This document shows positions 1-10,300 of a stretch of 64,000 nt of DNA, piece by piece. Position 1 is the first letter of the stretch. Each line of letters begins with the position of its first letter. A model generated the notes under the pieces. That model was not told where the DNA came from. It ran no database searches and saw only the letters and a program-made list of their open reading frames with translations. A program made the position numbers and the translations under genes. Source of the DNA: Mimachlamys varia (taxonomy: Eukaryota > Mollusca > Bivalvia > Pectinida > Pectinidae); assembly GCA_947623455.1 (NCBI GenBank), contig OX392532.1, positions 30,788,792-30,852,791 of the forward strand, given 5' to 3'.

Positions 1-545
1 TTCAACAGTTACACCACTAAAACAAACTCCAGATATAGATAATATACAATGTGTACTGCATTCCTCTTTATATCATGTTACATTTGCTAAACCAAAACAT
101 GATATTAACAGGTATGTGACATAAAGAGAAACATATTTCCCCACTACATCTAGCGCATTTCCAATCTCCATAACTAAAAGTAAGCTATTTATTGTACATA
201 TGAAGGGGTTTAAATCTATAGATAATATTATTTCATACTTTTGGTTTGTTATTTTTTTATTTTCTATGAAATATTTATGCAAGTTGTATCTGAAATCAGT
301 AGAAATTACATTATTATCTTGATTAAGAAAACAACATTGTTTTAAAATGAATTCACTTCAAAATGCATGATATTATCCAAATAAAATTACATATATTATA
401 AAGAGCGGGAAATGGTGTTCGGGAAAATCATGATATAAAGAGGAATGCGATATTAACAGGAGTGATAATAAGTGGAATCCACTGTATAATGTTATCTGAA
501 ACATAGACATAATTATTTTAAATTCTCCTGTATCAATTTTCACTA
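1..545. other. intergenic, nothing recognisable
   Basis: AT-rich sequence with frequent stops in all frames. I see no gene, repeat boundary or regulatory motif that can be supported here. Confidence 0.6.
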
Positions 546-722
546 GGGGCCGCGGTTGCTAAGTGGTTAAGGTGCCCGACAATCTGCTACCACTGGCCAT
601 CCACCTCTGGCCTACGTTTGGTAGTAACCAGGTGCTGGCCGTTGGTCGGCTGTTGTTCTTTGGTACTCCGGCTTTCCTCCAAAATTAAAACCATGTACAA
701 GGACGTGAAACAAACCAACCCA
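546..722 (+). repeat. tRNA-headed SINE, family A, + copy
   Basis: The head carries a tRNA A-box-like stretch (GCTAAGTGGTTAAGG). The body is shared with five other copies in this window: + at 27469 and 53350; - at 36279, 39191 and 43322. Shared marks are 'ccactgg/ctccacctctgg', a 'caggt(a/g)ctg(g/a)cc' core, 'ctccggctttcctcc' and a tail with aaccaa-type repeats. The B box is degenerate in this copy. The roughly 400 bases that follow, to 1124, hold nothing I can support. Confidence 0.65.
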
Positions 723-1124
723 ATCTTCAACAAATACAGCATTTGAAAACAAAATTGGGAAAGGAAAAACAAAGGGAAATAAATCGCACTTAATCAGATA
801 TTTGACAATGGTCGTGTGCATCATTAATCATACCATTTTTTGTAAAGGAAAAGAAAAAAGTCTACGTTCAGAAATATTTTGTATTAAATGCGAAATACTC
901 CTTGTTTGGCAATGTCATAGGAACATAATTATACATTTATTATATATATGTCCATTTTAAAGTTAAAATAAGAACATTACTAAATTACCGTAGTAACCAA
1001 ACATTGAACTGTATCAGCGAATTCAATACTTTCTTTAGAATAAACTTTTCAATGTATTCATTCTATCAAACGGAATAATAAACGTTTGTCCTAGGAATAA
1101 GATTTACCAGTTGGGTATGAATGA

Positions 1125-1275
1125 TATATCAGTTGAGTTTGTTTTGTACACAAACAGGAATTGAAACCTTTATCTGCGAGCTTTCGAAAACGAAAATGAT
1201 GGAAACAGGCGTTTTCGAAAGCTCGGTAATTAAATTTTCAATTTCTGTTTATGTTCAAAACGAACTCGGTATATA
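1125..1275. mobile_element. small full-length inverted-repeat element (MITE-like)
   Basis: The two halves are near reverse complements: TTGAGTTTGTTTTG near 1135 pairs with CAAAACGAACTC near 1257, and the inner GAGCTTTCGAAAACG pairs with CGTTTTCGAAAGCTC. TATA-like dinucleotide runs flank both ends. There is no coding capacity. Superfamily is not assignable by eye. Confidence 0.5.
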
Positions 1276-1389
1276 ACGTTTGTCCTGTTTATTAATTACT
1301 ACATCAGAGTTGATAAATCCGGTGAAGTGATTATAGATAATAACGAGATAGTGGCACTTGATAACATTATTTATAAGTATATCTGAGAC

Positions 1390-1680
1390 CATACTCGATA
1401 TCCAGGGATTACGCTCACCTACGCTCTCTTCACCCTTGCAATGTGTCATGACAAACCTGAAGGCCCACCTTGTTGTTTAGGCAAGAAGACTGGTTCTTCC
1501 CTTTGATGTACATTAAAAGAATCTCGTGGCCACATAACGGTAATAATCGACAAGCTTTAAAGTCGGTTGCGTCTCCTTTATAATCTTCAAAAGACGGACA
1601 AGCAACCTAGCGATTTGTCAGTTTGTTTTTACCTGAGTGTGTCTTCAGTTTCCCATGGGATGTAGAGAGCGTTGGTTTGT
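1390..1680. repeat. dispersed element 'CCCTGGATATC' family, copy 1
   Basis: Closely resembles 48240-49020 and 49690-50015 in order and wording: a TACGCTCTC...CCCTTG end, 'gacaaa(a/c)ctgaaggc', 'ctttgatgtacat', 'aatctcgtggccacataa', 'aaagtcggttgcg', 'gcgatttgtcagttt' and a terminal 'tgtagagag'. The two ends are inverted relative to each other (ATATCCAGGGATTACGCTCA against the GTGAGCGTAACCCCTGGATAT type). It runs directly into the 53-bp minisatellite on its right. Confidence 0.6.
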
Positions 1681-2345
1681 CTAACCCTTGGATATCAAGG
1701 ATGATTCCAGCGATGTAGAAAGTGTATGTGAGCGTAACCCCTGGATATCAAGGATGATCCCAGGGGTGTAGAGAGTGTAGTTTAGCATAACCCCTGGATA
1801 TCGAGGATGATTCCAGCGGTGTAGAGAGTGTATGTGAGCGTAACCCATGGATATCGAGGATAATTCAAGCGGTGTAGAGAGTGTAGTTTAGCATAACCCC
1901 TGGATATCGAGGATGATTCCAACGGCGTAGAGAGTGTATGTGATCGTAACCCCTGGATATCGAGGATAATTCAAGCGGTGTAGAGAGTGTAGTTTAGCAT
2001 AACCCCTGGATATCGAGGATGATTCCAGCGGTGTAGAGAGTGTATGCGATCGTAACCCCTGGATATCGAGGATAATTCAAGCGGTGTAGAGAGTGTAGTT
2101 TAGCATAACCCCTGGATATCGAGGATGATTCCAGCGGTGTAGAGAGTGTATGTGATCGTAACCCCTGGATATCGAGGATGATTCCGGGGGTGTAGAGAGT
2201 GTAGGTGATCGTTATTCCTGGATATCAAGGATGATTCCATGGGTGTAGAGAGTGTAGGTGATCGTAACCCTTGGATATCGAGGGTGATTCCAGTTGTGTA
2301 GAGAGTGTAGGTGAGCATAACCCCTGGATATCGAGGATACTTAAT
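1681..2345. repeat. 53-bp minisatellite built from the end of the preceding element
   Basis: About twelve units with period 53 bp (for example 1741 to 1794), each containing GTAACCCCTGGATATCGAGG and GTGTAGAGAGTGTA. The unit is the terminal sequence of the element at 1390-1680 and of its other copies, so the array looks like a tandem expansion of a transposon end. Open frames across it on the - strand are repeat translation, not a gene. Confidence 0.85.
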
Positions 2346-3082
2346 AAACATTCATTATTTTATTTCCAGTGAAATATCGAAAATGATTCATTTTTTAAAA
2401 GTGATATTTTTCACTTGTGAGAAATATGATATTTTTGCACACGTGCAGAAAATATGATTTTTTTTATTTAACCAATCAAAACACAAATTATAAAAGATAA
2501 TGCGGAAATTGAAAACCTGTCCGGATTGGTTTCGATTTAAAAATGTAATAAACAGAATATCAAACACTATCTTTCAGTTATATCAAACAATTTCACTCGG
2601 ATGGCTATTATTTTGATAGTTTCACTCGTGCTACGCTATCTTGAAAAATATCAAAATATTGTTCCCACTCGTGAAATATATTACTATTACTATATTGGTA
2701 TTACTACAGACACCGTTAGATATCCTCTATATCTGTTTGATTGCTAGGACCCCTGAAATGACATAATACTTATATCATTCAGAAATAAGTCATCTTTAGT
2801 TGTAGTATTGATATATCCTATAGCGAAAAATGCATGATTTCCCCCAAAAAATCATTATACATGCATAACGAACTTATTTCCTTGGTCCCTAACTGACTAA
2901 GGACTATGTAATGAGTCGTATGAAATAAACAAAAACTGTCTTGGTTAAAAAAAATGTCCTTGGTAATTAGCGATGGTAAAAGCGAATTAATCACAATAAA
3001 AAATCATAAATTTTCAAAAAAAATTGACGATAGTCATTTTGATAATTTACCAGATATATTCCCTCTTGTTATTTTTATGCCA
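2346..3082. other. AT-rich intergenic sequence with a diffuse inverted repeat
   Basis: Contains 'ttcactcgtg' and 'cactcgtgaaata' motifs near 2618 and 2679 and an opposing 'cagtgaaatatcgaaaatga' near 2368. This suggests an old repeat of about 320 bp (2368-2690). No coding signal. Confidence 0.35.
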
Positions 3083-3431
3083 GACAAAAAATGTCTGTTT
3101 GACATAAATGCCCCCTTCTCCCTTATGAAATTAGTATGACAATCGGATCAGTATTTAGATAAGCTGGCTACATTACCATGGGACGGGACGGGACGGACAT
3201 AGGTAGCACTATATGCCCCCCCCCCCATTTCTTCATGGCGGGGGGGGGGGGGCATATAGTGCTACCCATGTCCGTCCCGTCCCGTCCCGTCCCGTCCCGT
3301 CCCGTCCCCGTCCCGTCCCGTCCCGTCCCGTCCCATGGTAATGTAGCCAGCTTATCTAAATACTGATCCGATTGTCATACTAATTTCATAAGGGAGAAGG
3401 GGGCATTTATGTCTAACAGACATTTTTTGTC
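3083..3431. repeat. 350-bp palindrome with C-tract/G-tract centre and TCCCG microsatellite
   Basis: Left arm starts GACAAAAAATGTCTG (3083) and right arm ends CAGACATTTTTTGTC (3431). The arms remain complementary inward through GATCCGATTGTCATAC and the GTAGCACTATATG region. The centre is a run of C, a six-base spacer and a run of G. The right arm contains an expanded CCCGT repeat where the left has only about three GGGAC units. It looks like a foldback element that has gained an asymmetric pentanucleotide expansion. Confidence 0.85.
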
Positions 3432-3689
3432 AAAACTTTATTGAGGAAAACTCTGTTTTATTATCATGCTTTAATTTAAGAATAGGGTCATGTTTTAGGC
3501 ATGCTAAGTCATTTCTGTAATTGTCAGCGTGTTATTTCTGTTATTGTTATCGGTATCCGTGATCCTGTCGCTACCAGTACTGTCGTGGCAAGGTCATATA
3601 TGGTGATATAATTCCTTTACATGTAGTCATGTCAATTCTGTTTATCCCATCATACTATTACCGTTAATATAATCATGTATGTACTATCA

Positions 3690-4830
3690 TGTCATTCTAG
3701 TTACTGTCATCATGTCATTCTTGTTACTGTCATCAAGCTATTCCTGTTACTGTCGATGTTATTGTCATCAAACTATTCCTGTTACTGTCGATTTTATTAT
3801 CATCAAGCTATTCCTGTTACTGTCGATGTTATTGTGATCAAGCTATTCCTGTTATTGTCGATGTTATTGTGATCAAGCTATTCCTGTTACTGTCGATGTT
3901 ATTGTCATCAAGCTAATCCTGTTATTGTCGATGTTATTGTGATCAAGCTATTCCTGTTACTGTCGATGTTATTGTCACCAAACTATTCCTGTTACTGTCG
4001 ATGTTATTGTCATCAAGCTATTCCTGTTATTGTCGATGTTATTGTCATCAAGCTATTCCTGTTATTGTCGATGTTATTGTCATCAAGTTATTCCTGTTAC
4101 TGTCGATGTTATTGTCATCAAGCCATTCCTGTTACTGTCGATGTTATTGTCATCAAGCCATTCCTGTTACTGTCGATGTTATTGTCATCAAGCCATTCCT
4201 GTTACTGTCGATGTTATTGTCATCAAGCCATTCCTGTTACTGTCATCATGTCTCTCCTGTTACTGTCATCATGATTTTCCTAGTATTGTCATCGTGTGAC
4301 TCCTGTTACTATCATGTTACTATCAAATTACTGTCATCATATCGTTCCTGTTATTGTCATTATGTCGTTTCTGTTATTGTCATCATGTCATTACTCTTAC
4401 TGTCATAACGTCGCCCCTATTCCTGTCACCATTTCTCTCCTGTTAATGTCATCATGATGTTCCTGCCATTGTCATCGTGTCACCACGTAACTATCATGTT
4501 ACTGTCCACTTCCTGTCATCAAATAGATCATGTTATTGTTGTCAAGCCATTCCTATTATTGTCGTCAATTCATTCCTTTTATTGTCATCAAGCCATTCCT
4601 GTTTTTTGTCTTCCTCAAGTCATTCCTGTTATTGTCATCATGTCGTTTCTGTTATTGTCATTAAGTCATTCCTGTTATTGTCATCAAGCCATTCCTGTTA
4701 TTGTCATCAAGCCATTCCTGTTATTGTCATCAAGCCCTTCCTGTTATTGTCATCAAGCCGTTCCTGTTATTGCAATGAAACCATTCGTGTTACTGTCATT
4801 ATGTCATTACTTTTTCTGACATCATGATAT
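3690..4830. repeat. 35-bp minisatellite passing into a 23-bp form
   Basis: From about 3720 to 4250 the period is 35 bp (for example catca at 3801 to gatca at 3836), with core TTCCTGTTACTGTCGATGTT. From about 4600 to 4790 the period falls to 23 bp; it keeps CCTGTTATTGTCATCAAGCC and lacks the 12-base TGTCGATGTTAT part. Between them the units are degenerate. Long open frames rich in Ser/Cys/Tyr/Leu over this stretch are by-products of the repeat. Confidence 0.85.
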
Positions 4831-4854
4831 TTCTGTTAATGTAACATTATTGTA

Positions 4855-5312
4855 CAGTGAAACCTCGCTTAACGACCACTTCATCTCATTCCAGAAAAGA
4901 TCTTTTATATATCTTTGTATTTTAAGTTTCAATATTAAGACCACCTCACTTCTAAGACCACCTCGTTATTAAGACCAGTTTTTAAAAGACCCAAATACCA
5001 CTTTTGCACTAAGTTTTACCTCATTACTCAGACCACCGACCAAACACAAAGTCACCTGGTGTATATTCCAATGTGTACACTTGTCAAGTGTCAGATCAGT
5101 AAGCTGTTTTTCTTTTTGTGTTAAAATGGCTTATTAGTAACAATTACTGTGTGTTTAACTTTTTATGGCTAATAAACCATGAAAACATGTCAAAAAGTGG
5201 ATTGCAGAGAAATGTATCTGCATGGTCATCCTCGGTATTCAGACCACCGCGCTATTAAGACCACTTTGCTGTGCATGGCCCCAAAGGTGGTCTTAATAGA
5301 GAGGTTTCACTG
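4855..5312. mobile_element. Tigger/pogo-like non-autonomous element with TA target duplication
   Basis: Terminal inverted repeats CAGTGAAACCTC and GAGGTTTCACTG are flanked by TA on both sides (4853-4854 and 5313-5314), as expected for Tc1/mariner/pogo insertions. Inside are subterminal 'ttaagaccacc' repeats in both orientations. No transposase frame is present, so this is a MITE of about 458 bp. Confidence 0.7.
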
Positions 5313-5469
5313 TACATGTAATTGGCTTCATGTCATTTTCGTTATTTTTACCCTTTGATTCGTTATATTTTCGTTATATCATATCCTTTAATTTCTGTTT
5401 GGTTAATATATTCTGGGACTACTTTTATTACTTGTTATTTGTTCAGATAATCGACAATTCGACAACAAA

Positions 5470-5580
5470 ACATCTTTCATGGTCAGTGGACCCGCGATAA
5501 TCCGGACACCTTCGTTCCCAGTTCGAACCGTCCGGATTACGAGTTTTCCGGACTGCCGAAATTGGTTTACCAGGTCAAAT
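5470..5580. mobile_element. possible pogo-like element end
   Basis: CAGTGGACCCGCGATAATCC followed by inverted 'ccggattac/ gataatccgg' motifs resembles the end of a pogo/Tigger element. I cannot find a matching right end, so it is probably truncated. Confidence 0.35.
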
Positions 5581-7300
5581 AATGGATCGCAACCAGGGCG
5601 TTTAGAGTATCATAACGTGTTTTATGTTTTATCTGTACAAACGCCACCCCAGTTAAGATAATTTACTGGAAATTGTATTATTTCCCGAAAATTTATGGAA
5701 ATTCCTGTAAAAACCTCAGTGTAGGTCGTAATTATAGAGCTGGTAAAAAAAGCCAAGTCTTGGACTGGCTCCCGTCTCTAGAATAGTATACAGTTATTGA
5801 ACAAAAAATAGTCTAATAATTTTGATCAGTTGGATGTTTGATCCTAAGTTTGAAACAATGGGGAGATAAGCTAGGATTAAAATAAAGAAGAGAAATTCTC
5901 TCTAAGAAACTTAGGGGCTGGTAGCCAGTCTAGCCAAGTCCCTAGTTGTGTGTGCCGGATCGGGATGTAATCAGCCAAAGCAACGGTGTAGGGGAAGTAA
6001 CCCTTATTCGGAACCGGTAATTTTAAGTAAACTGGCAAGGCCTACCGTAAGATTCATTACATGTTGATTTTTATCCGTGATACTATATGTGTGTATAGTA
6101 TAACCATACGCGATTCGTATTTGTTATGTAATATAATGATATAATAGATATACATCCCGGTATAGACAGCAAGCAACTGTTCAATCTTCAATGTTTTTAA
6201 TGACATGTACGTCATATACAAAACTTTAATATTAACTGTGTTTTTTTACCAAACAAAATGTTGAGTTTTCTTTTTTAACTCGAAGAACGTATGCATGTAA
6301 CTTAATTTTCAGACAATTGGTAATTTTTTGTTTGTTTTATTCATTTGTTGTGCCGTATTGCATAGATTTGAACCGTCTTCTCCTTGTTGTTTCTCCGAAC
6401 GGAAACAGAAATATTGCACTTCAAAGCATTCAAAATGTATGATTGCTATGATATAATGCTAATTAAACTATGGACGATGTAGAAGAAAACAGACCTCCGA
6501 GTTTGAGGATGTTATTTTTCATATTTATCAAGTTATAATTATTAGATAGTTTGTAAACTGTAAAATACATTCGATGTCAATAGCGTGAGTTCTTGTACAA
6601 ATAATAAATAAAAAATCCCTTTTATTTTATGATTTTTTTTTTGAGCCGATATTTTTCATGTTTTGATTGATCAACCAAATTAAGCTTAAAGTGATAACCA
6701 ACTTTATAGCTACCGCTCATTCAGAAACTGGAACGCGCGTCAGTTTTTCTTCGGTAAGTACTATAATATTTACATCTACAAAATAATGACCGCCTTCAAG
6801 CTTGAGATTATGTGAAGGAAACAGAAACAAAGTGGAGGGGCCGCGGATCCTGTTGGGAACTTGTACGGAATAGGCCTATATACATATAGAATAATTTGAC
6901 AAATAGGTTAATTCTCCAAATCCAAGCACCTTCTTTAGGGAAAATAACGTTTAAGTGTTTTCTAAGTTAAGTCCATGAATTTTGTAAACATTTCTGATTG
7001 GAAGGTATTTTACACAACCAATAAATTAAATATTTTAGTCCGTAAGTAATTGTATTGTAATTGTATTGCCAGAAATTAAGTGCAAATACAATCACGGACT
7101 TAAATGATGTTATTCCGTGATACAATTATGCTCGTTAACTATATCAAAATGCAGCCTTTATATATGTGTAGCCATAGACACACTACATTGGCGTCTACAG
7201 GCCGGAGCGACTTGATTCGGTACTCCTAGTCGAATGCACCGCGTCCTTTGACACCGTGGAACTCTTTAACTTCGGAGGTAGGCCTATAACCTTTAGCGCA
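5581..7300. other. upstream region of ACADS, no gene seen
   Basis: AT-rich, with no conserved frame. Close to the ACADS start there is a TTTATATATG at about 7156 and an inverted CCAAT (ATTGG) near 7187. Either could belong to a promoter, but neither is strong evidence on its own. No 5' UTR intron can be called from sequence. Confidence 0.4.
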
Positions 7301-7352
7301 ATGGCGACTGCTAGAACTTTTTTGCGATGTGGACGGATTTTCTCAAGAAAAA
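7301..7352 (+). CDS. ACADS: ACADS first coding exon (mitochondrial transit peptide)
   Basis: Reads [17 protein letters not shown]: arginine/lysine-rich, no acidic residues, with hydroxylated and hydrophobic residues between, as in matrix-targeting peptides. The start is the first in-frame ATG (context gcgcaATGG). Ending at GTATGA (7353) leaves one base that joins with AT of exon 2 to give Asn and then VFAASRPM in the correct frame. A GTTTGA donor at 7381 would put exon 2 into a frame that stops early, so it was not used. Confidence 0.75.
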
Positions 7353-10300
7353 GTATGAAATACAGTATTGTATTGACCAGGTTTGACACGAATCGATACA
7401 TTCTCATCTAATTCTATTTATTTCCCGTATCTATACAATGCTGGTTCGAAATATGTAGAATCTGTTTGTGGCTTTTTGGGAAGGTTACACAACTGGTTTC
7501 GGCCTTCGTCCTAAGTTTGCATTTTGACACCGTCTTCGGTTGATAAGATATGAGCAAGGGAAAGATTGTAGGACGGGTCGGCGGGGTTGTATGAAAGAAG
7601 ATAACAAAAATTTTGCTGACATTTTGACCGACAATGGGCGACATACTCGTACCAACAGGATAGTGTAGAGACTTAATGGATCTTGATACAGTAGGCTTGC
7701 AGTTGCAGACTGTTCTCTGTACAATAGCAATGCAATTGGTTTTACTGTTTATAATGCATGATTTTTTTGGACATGCATTATATATATGTATCATACAAAA
7801 TCAGGCCAACATATGTATGTAATTCATGGGGGATGTAACGGCCTCTTATGTTATAGAAATATCAGAAATACCAATTCTCTGCATGCAGTATCAAAAGTGT
7901 ATTTATGATACATACTGTTGTGGCCGGGAATTGTACACGAGACTCTCGCTCGAAAGACGAACATTCTAACCATTGAGTCAAAAGTCTGGACGTAAGGCTC
8001 GAGGGACTAACGCTGCCTAAATGTTTCCATTTTGGTAGCCACCACACGTCATGCAAAATGACAATGATCCATGCATAGGGCAAAGACAGTCATCACCATA
8101 TGGGGCGGAAAAACCCATTTGCTCGTGACGCTTTTGTTGTAGCCGTGCAGGGAATTGAGCCCAGGACTCCTTCTTGGAAGGCGAACATTCTAACCATTGA
8201 GCCAAAAGTCTGGATGTTAGACTTGAGGGCCTAACACTGCCTAATTATACCAAAATATGTATTTCTTTACTGCATCTTGCTTCAAATACCTACATTAACC
8301 ACTATGGGACCCCTAAAATCTGAACACCTGGCAGTCCCAAGGACCTCCAGCTGGAATGACATCTGAAAGAATTCCAATCTCTAATTTCAAATGGCCAATG
8401 GTGTACATGACTAAAAAAAGCTTAAAGCAATGAATAAGGAAACTTATCATTTATGTGGACTCAATATATTTATCTACAACTTAACAAGTAGTAACCATGA
8501 TAGCCTGTTACATGTATTCATGGAGACATCATCACACAATTTGCAACCACAACCTCAATGATCATGAGGTTGTGTGGTGATGTCTTCATGTATATCATAT
8601 ATACGTACTAAAAGATCTGAATATAAAAAATGATAGCCTGTTATTGATTTGAACTGCATGATCACATAGGTGTCAAAATTACTAAAAGCACTTTCATCAA
8701 GTTCAGTGAATCGTGTCAACGCCTTTATTTATGTAAACAAGAGAAAGTGTCGTCTGCACATAGTTGATGGTTAAAGGCTATCATGGCTAAATGTTATAAT
8801 TATAATGCAATCAAGAGATTAAGATTAAGACAGTTATGATTCTTTTTTCCCAGATGTGTTTGCTGCAAGTAGACCAATGTCTAGTTTATCAAGTTTACCA
8901 GATACTCACGAGATGTTGAGACAATCTGTGAGAGACTTTGCAGACAAAGAATTGGTACCAATAGCAGCAAAGCTTGACAAAGAACACCTGTACCCAGCAG
9001 AACAGGTAAGGCACACACTCTACCTGTAAATCAGTATATAGTGGAGATGTGTATACTGGAATATTTTTAGTTCAGTTACATGTTTGCCCTTTTTGCCTCT
9101 TTGTAATTAGGTAGCTGCAGATGCATAGCTTCCAGGTCCAATCTTTGCCATTTTTCCAAAAAAAAAAAAGATTGTTTTTTATCAGAATCTTTGGTCAAAT
9201 AATAGGAAATCCTTTTTAAAACAAAAAGATCAGACCTCGGAAGTTATGGATCCCACAGCTAGTAATGAGGGTAAATATATCACCATGTTGGAAATACTAG
9301 TAAGTACACAACATAATATACATACACATGTATATATACCAGGCTGGTAGCCCAGTAAGTGTGAAATAAATGCCGAACAAAAATGTTTTCCACCTGTTAA
9401 AAAGGGCAAATTTGACTGATCAAAACTTTTCCTGAAATTGAGAACTTTTCAGAGGAATAATCTTTTTCTAATGGATATTACAGTAAAAATAACTCCCTGA
9501 CTAAGGGACTCAAAAATAAATGAATTCTGTCCATGGTTCAGTTCCTTGCCTATAATGTCTCTTACTACGTTGTAAATTCTGCTCAAGTTACCCCTAAATA
9601 AAACCCAGTGTCCTAGTGTAGGAATAGATTCTTTACTAGAATAGTCCTATAATTACAAGACAATAAACAACTTCAAAATTATCATGAGTCCACATTGAGA
9701 AATAAAAACAGTGGTATATATCTACTGAATTTTCTTGGCTTAATATATTTCTTCCATTTGGACTTTGGGTGACCAATTCAAAGGGCCTGTTTCCAGTAAT
9801 GTTAATTCTCCATAGGAGCCTGCCCCCGTATAATTTCTTATCTAGCTCAACTACAGTTTTTTTCTTTTCCGAAGAATAATTTTACACCTTTCCGACACCC
9901 AGATTTCATAATTTCAGTGAAAACGTATTTTTATAAAGTTGTCATTTTGAGCATTAAAGACACAAGGTCGTAAATAAAAGATGGTTATCTCGAAATTGTG
10001 ATTCGCAACATAGTATAAATTTCTTCTGATAAATATTTGCAAAACATCGTGTTTATTCATAAAACATAAAAAAAAAAATTCTCGGATGAAAATGCACTTG
10101 CAGAGACACAATTATGAAGAAAAATGCCATAAAATTGCAATTTTCTCCCGTTTTCTAGTTTTGGATGCAAATTTCAATCAGAAAATCGGATAGAGCTTTA
10201 CTTGTTTCATATGTGTACCAAAAATCAGCTAATTCCATGTGGTGGAACGTTCTCATATCGCCGCCTGAATGTGGTTGTAAATTGAAAGAAAAGGGGAAAT

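Noticed and set aside
2100..2351. 83-codon - strand frame
   Set aside because: Lies wholly in the 53-bp minisatellite; periodic peptide, no start context or splice sites.
3939..4408. Long overlapping open frames rich in Ser, Leu, Cys and Tyr
   Set aside because: A 35-bp repeat gives three related open frames at once; the peptides are translations of the repeat with no independent coding sign.
7353..7407. Longer ACADS exon 1 ending at 7380
   Set aside because: Although GTTTGA follows 7380, that phase puts exon 2 into a frame with an early stop; GTATGA at 7353 gives the correct frame.
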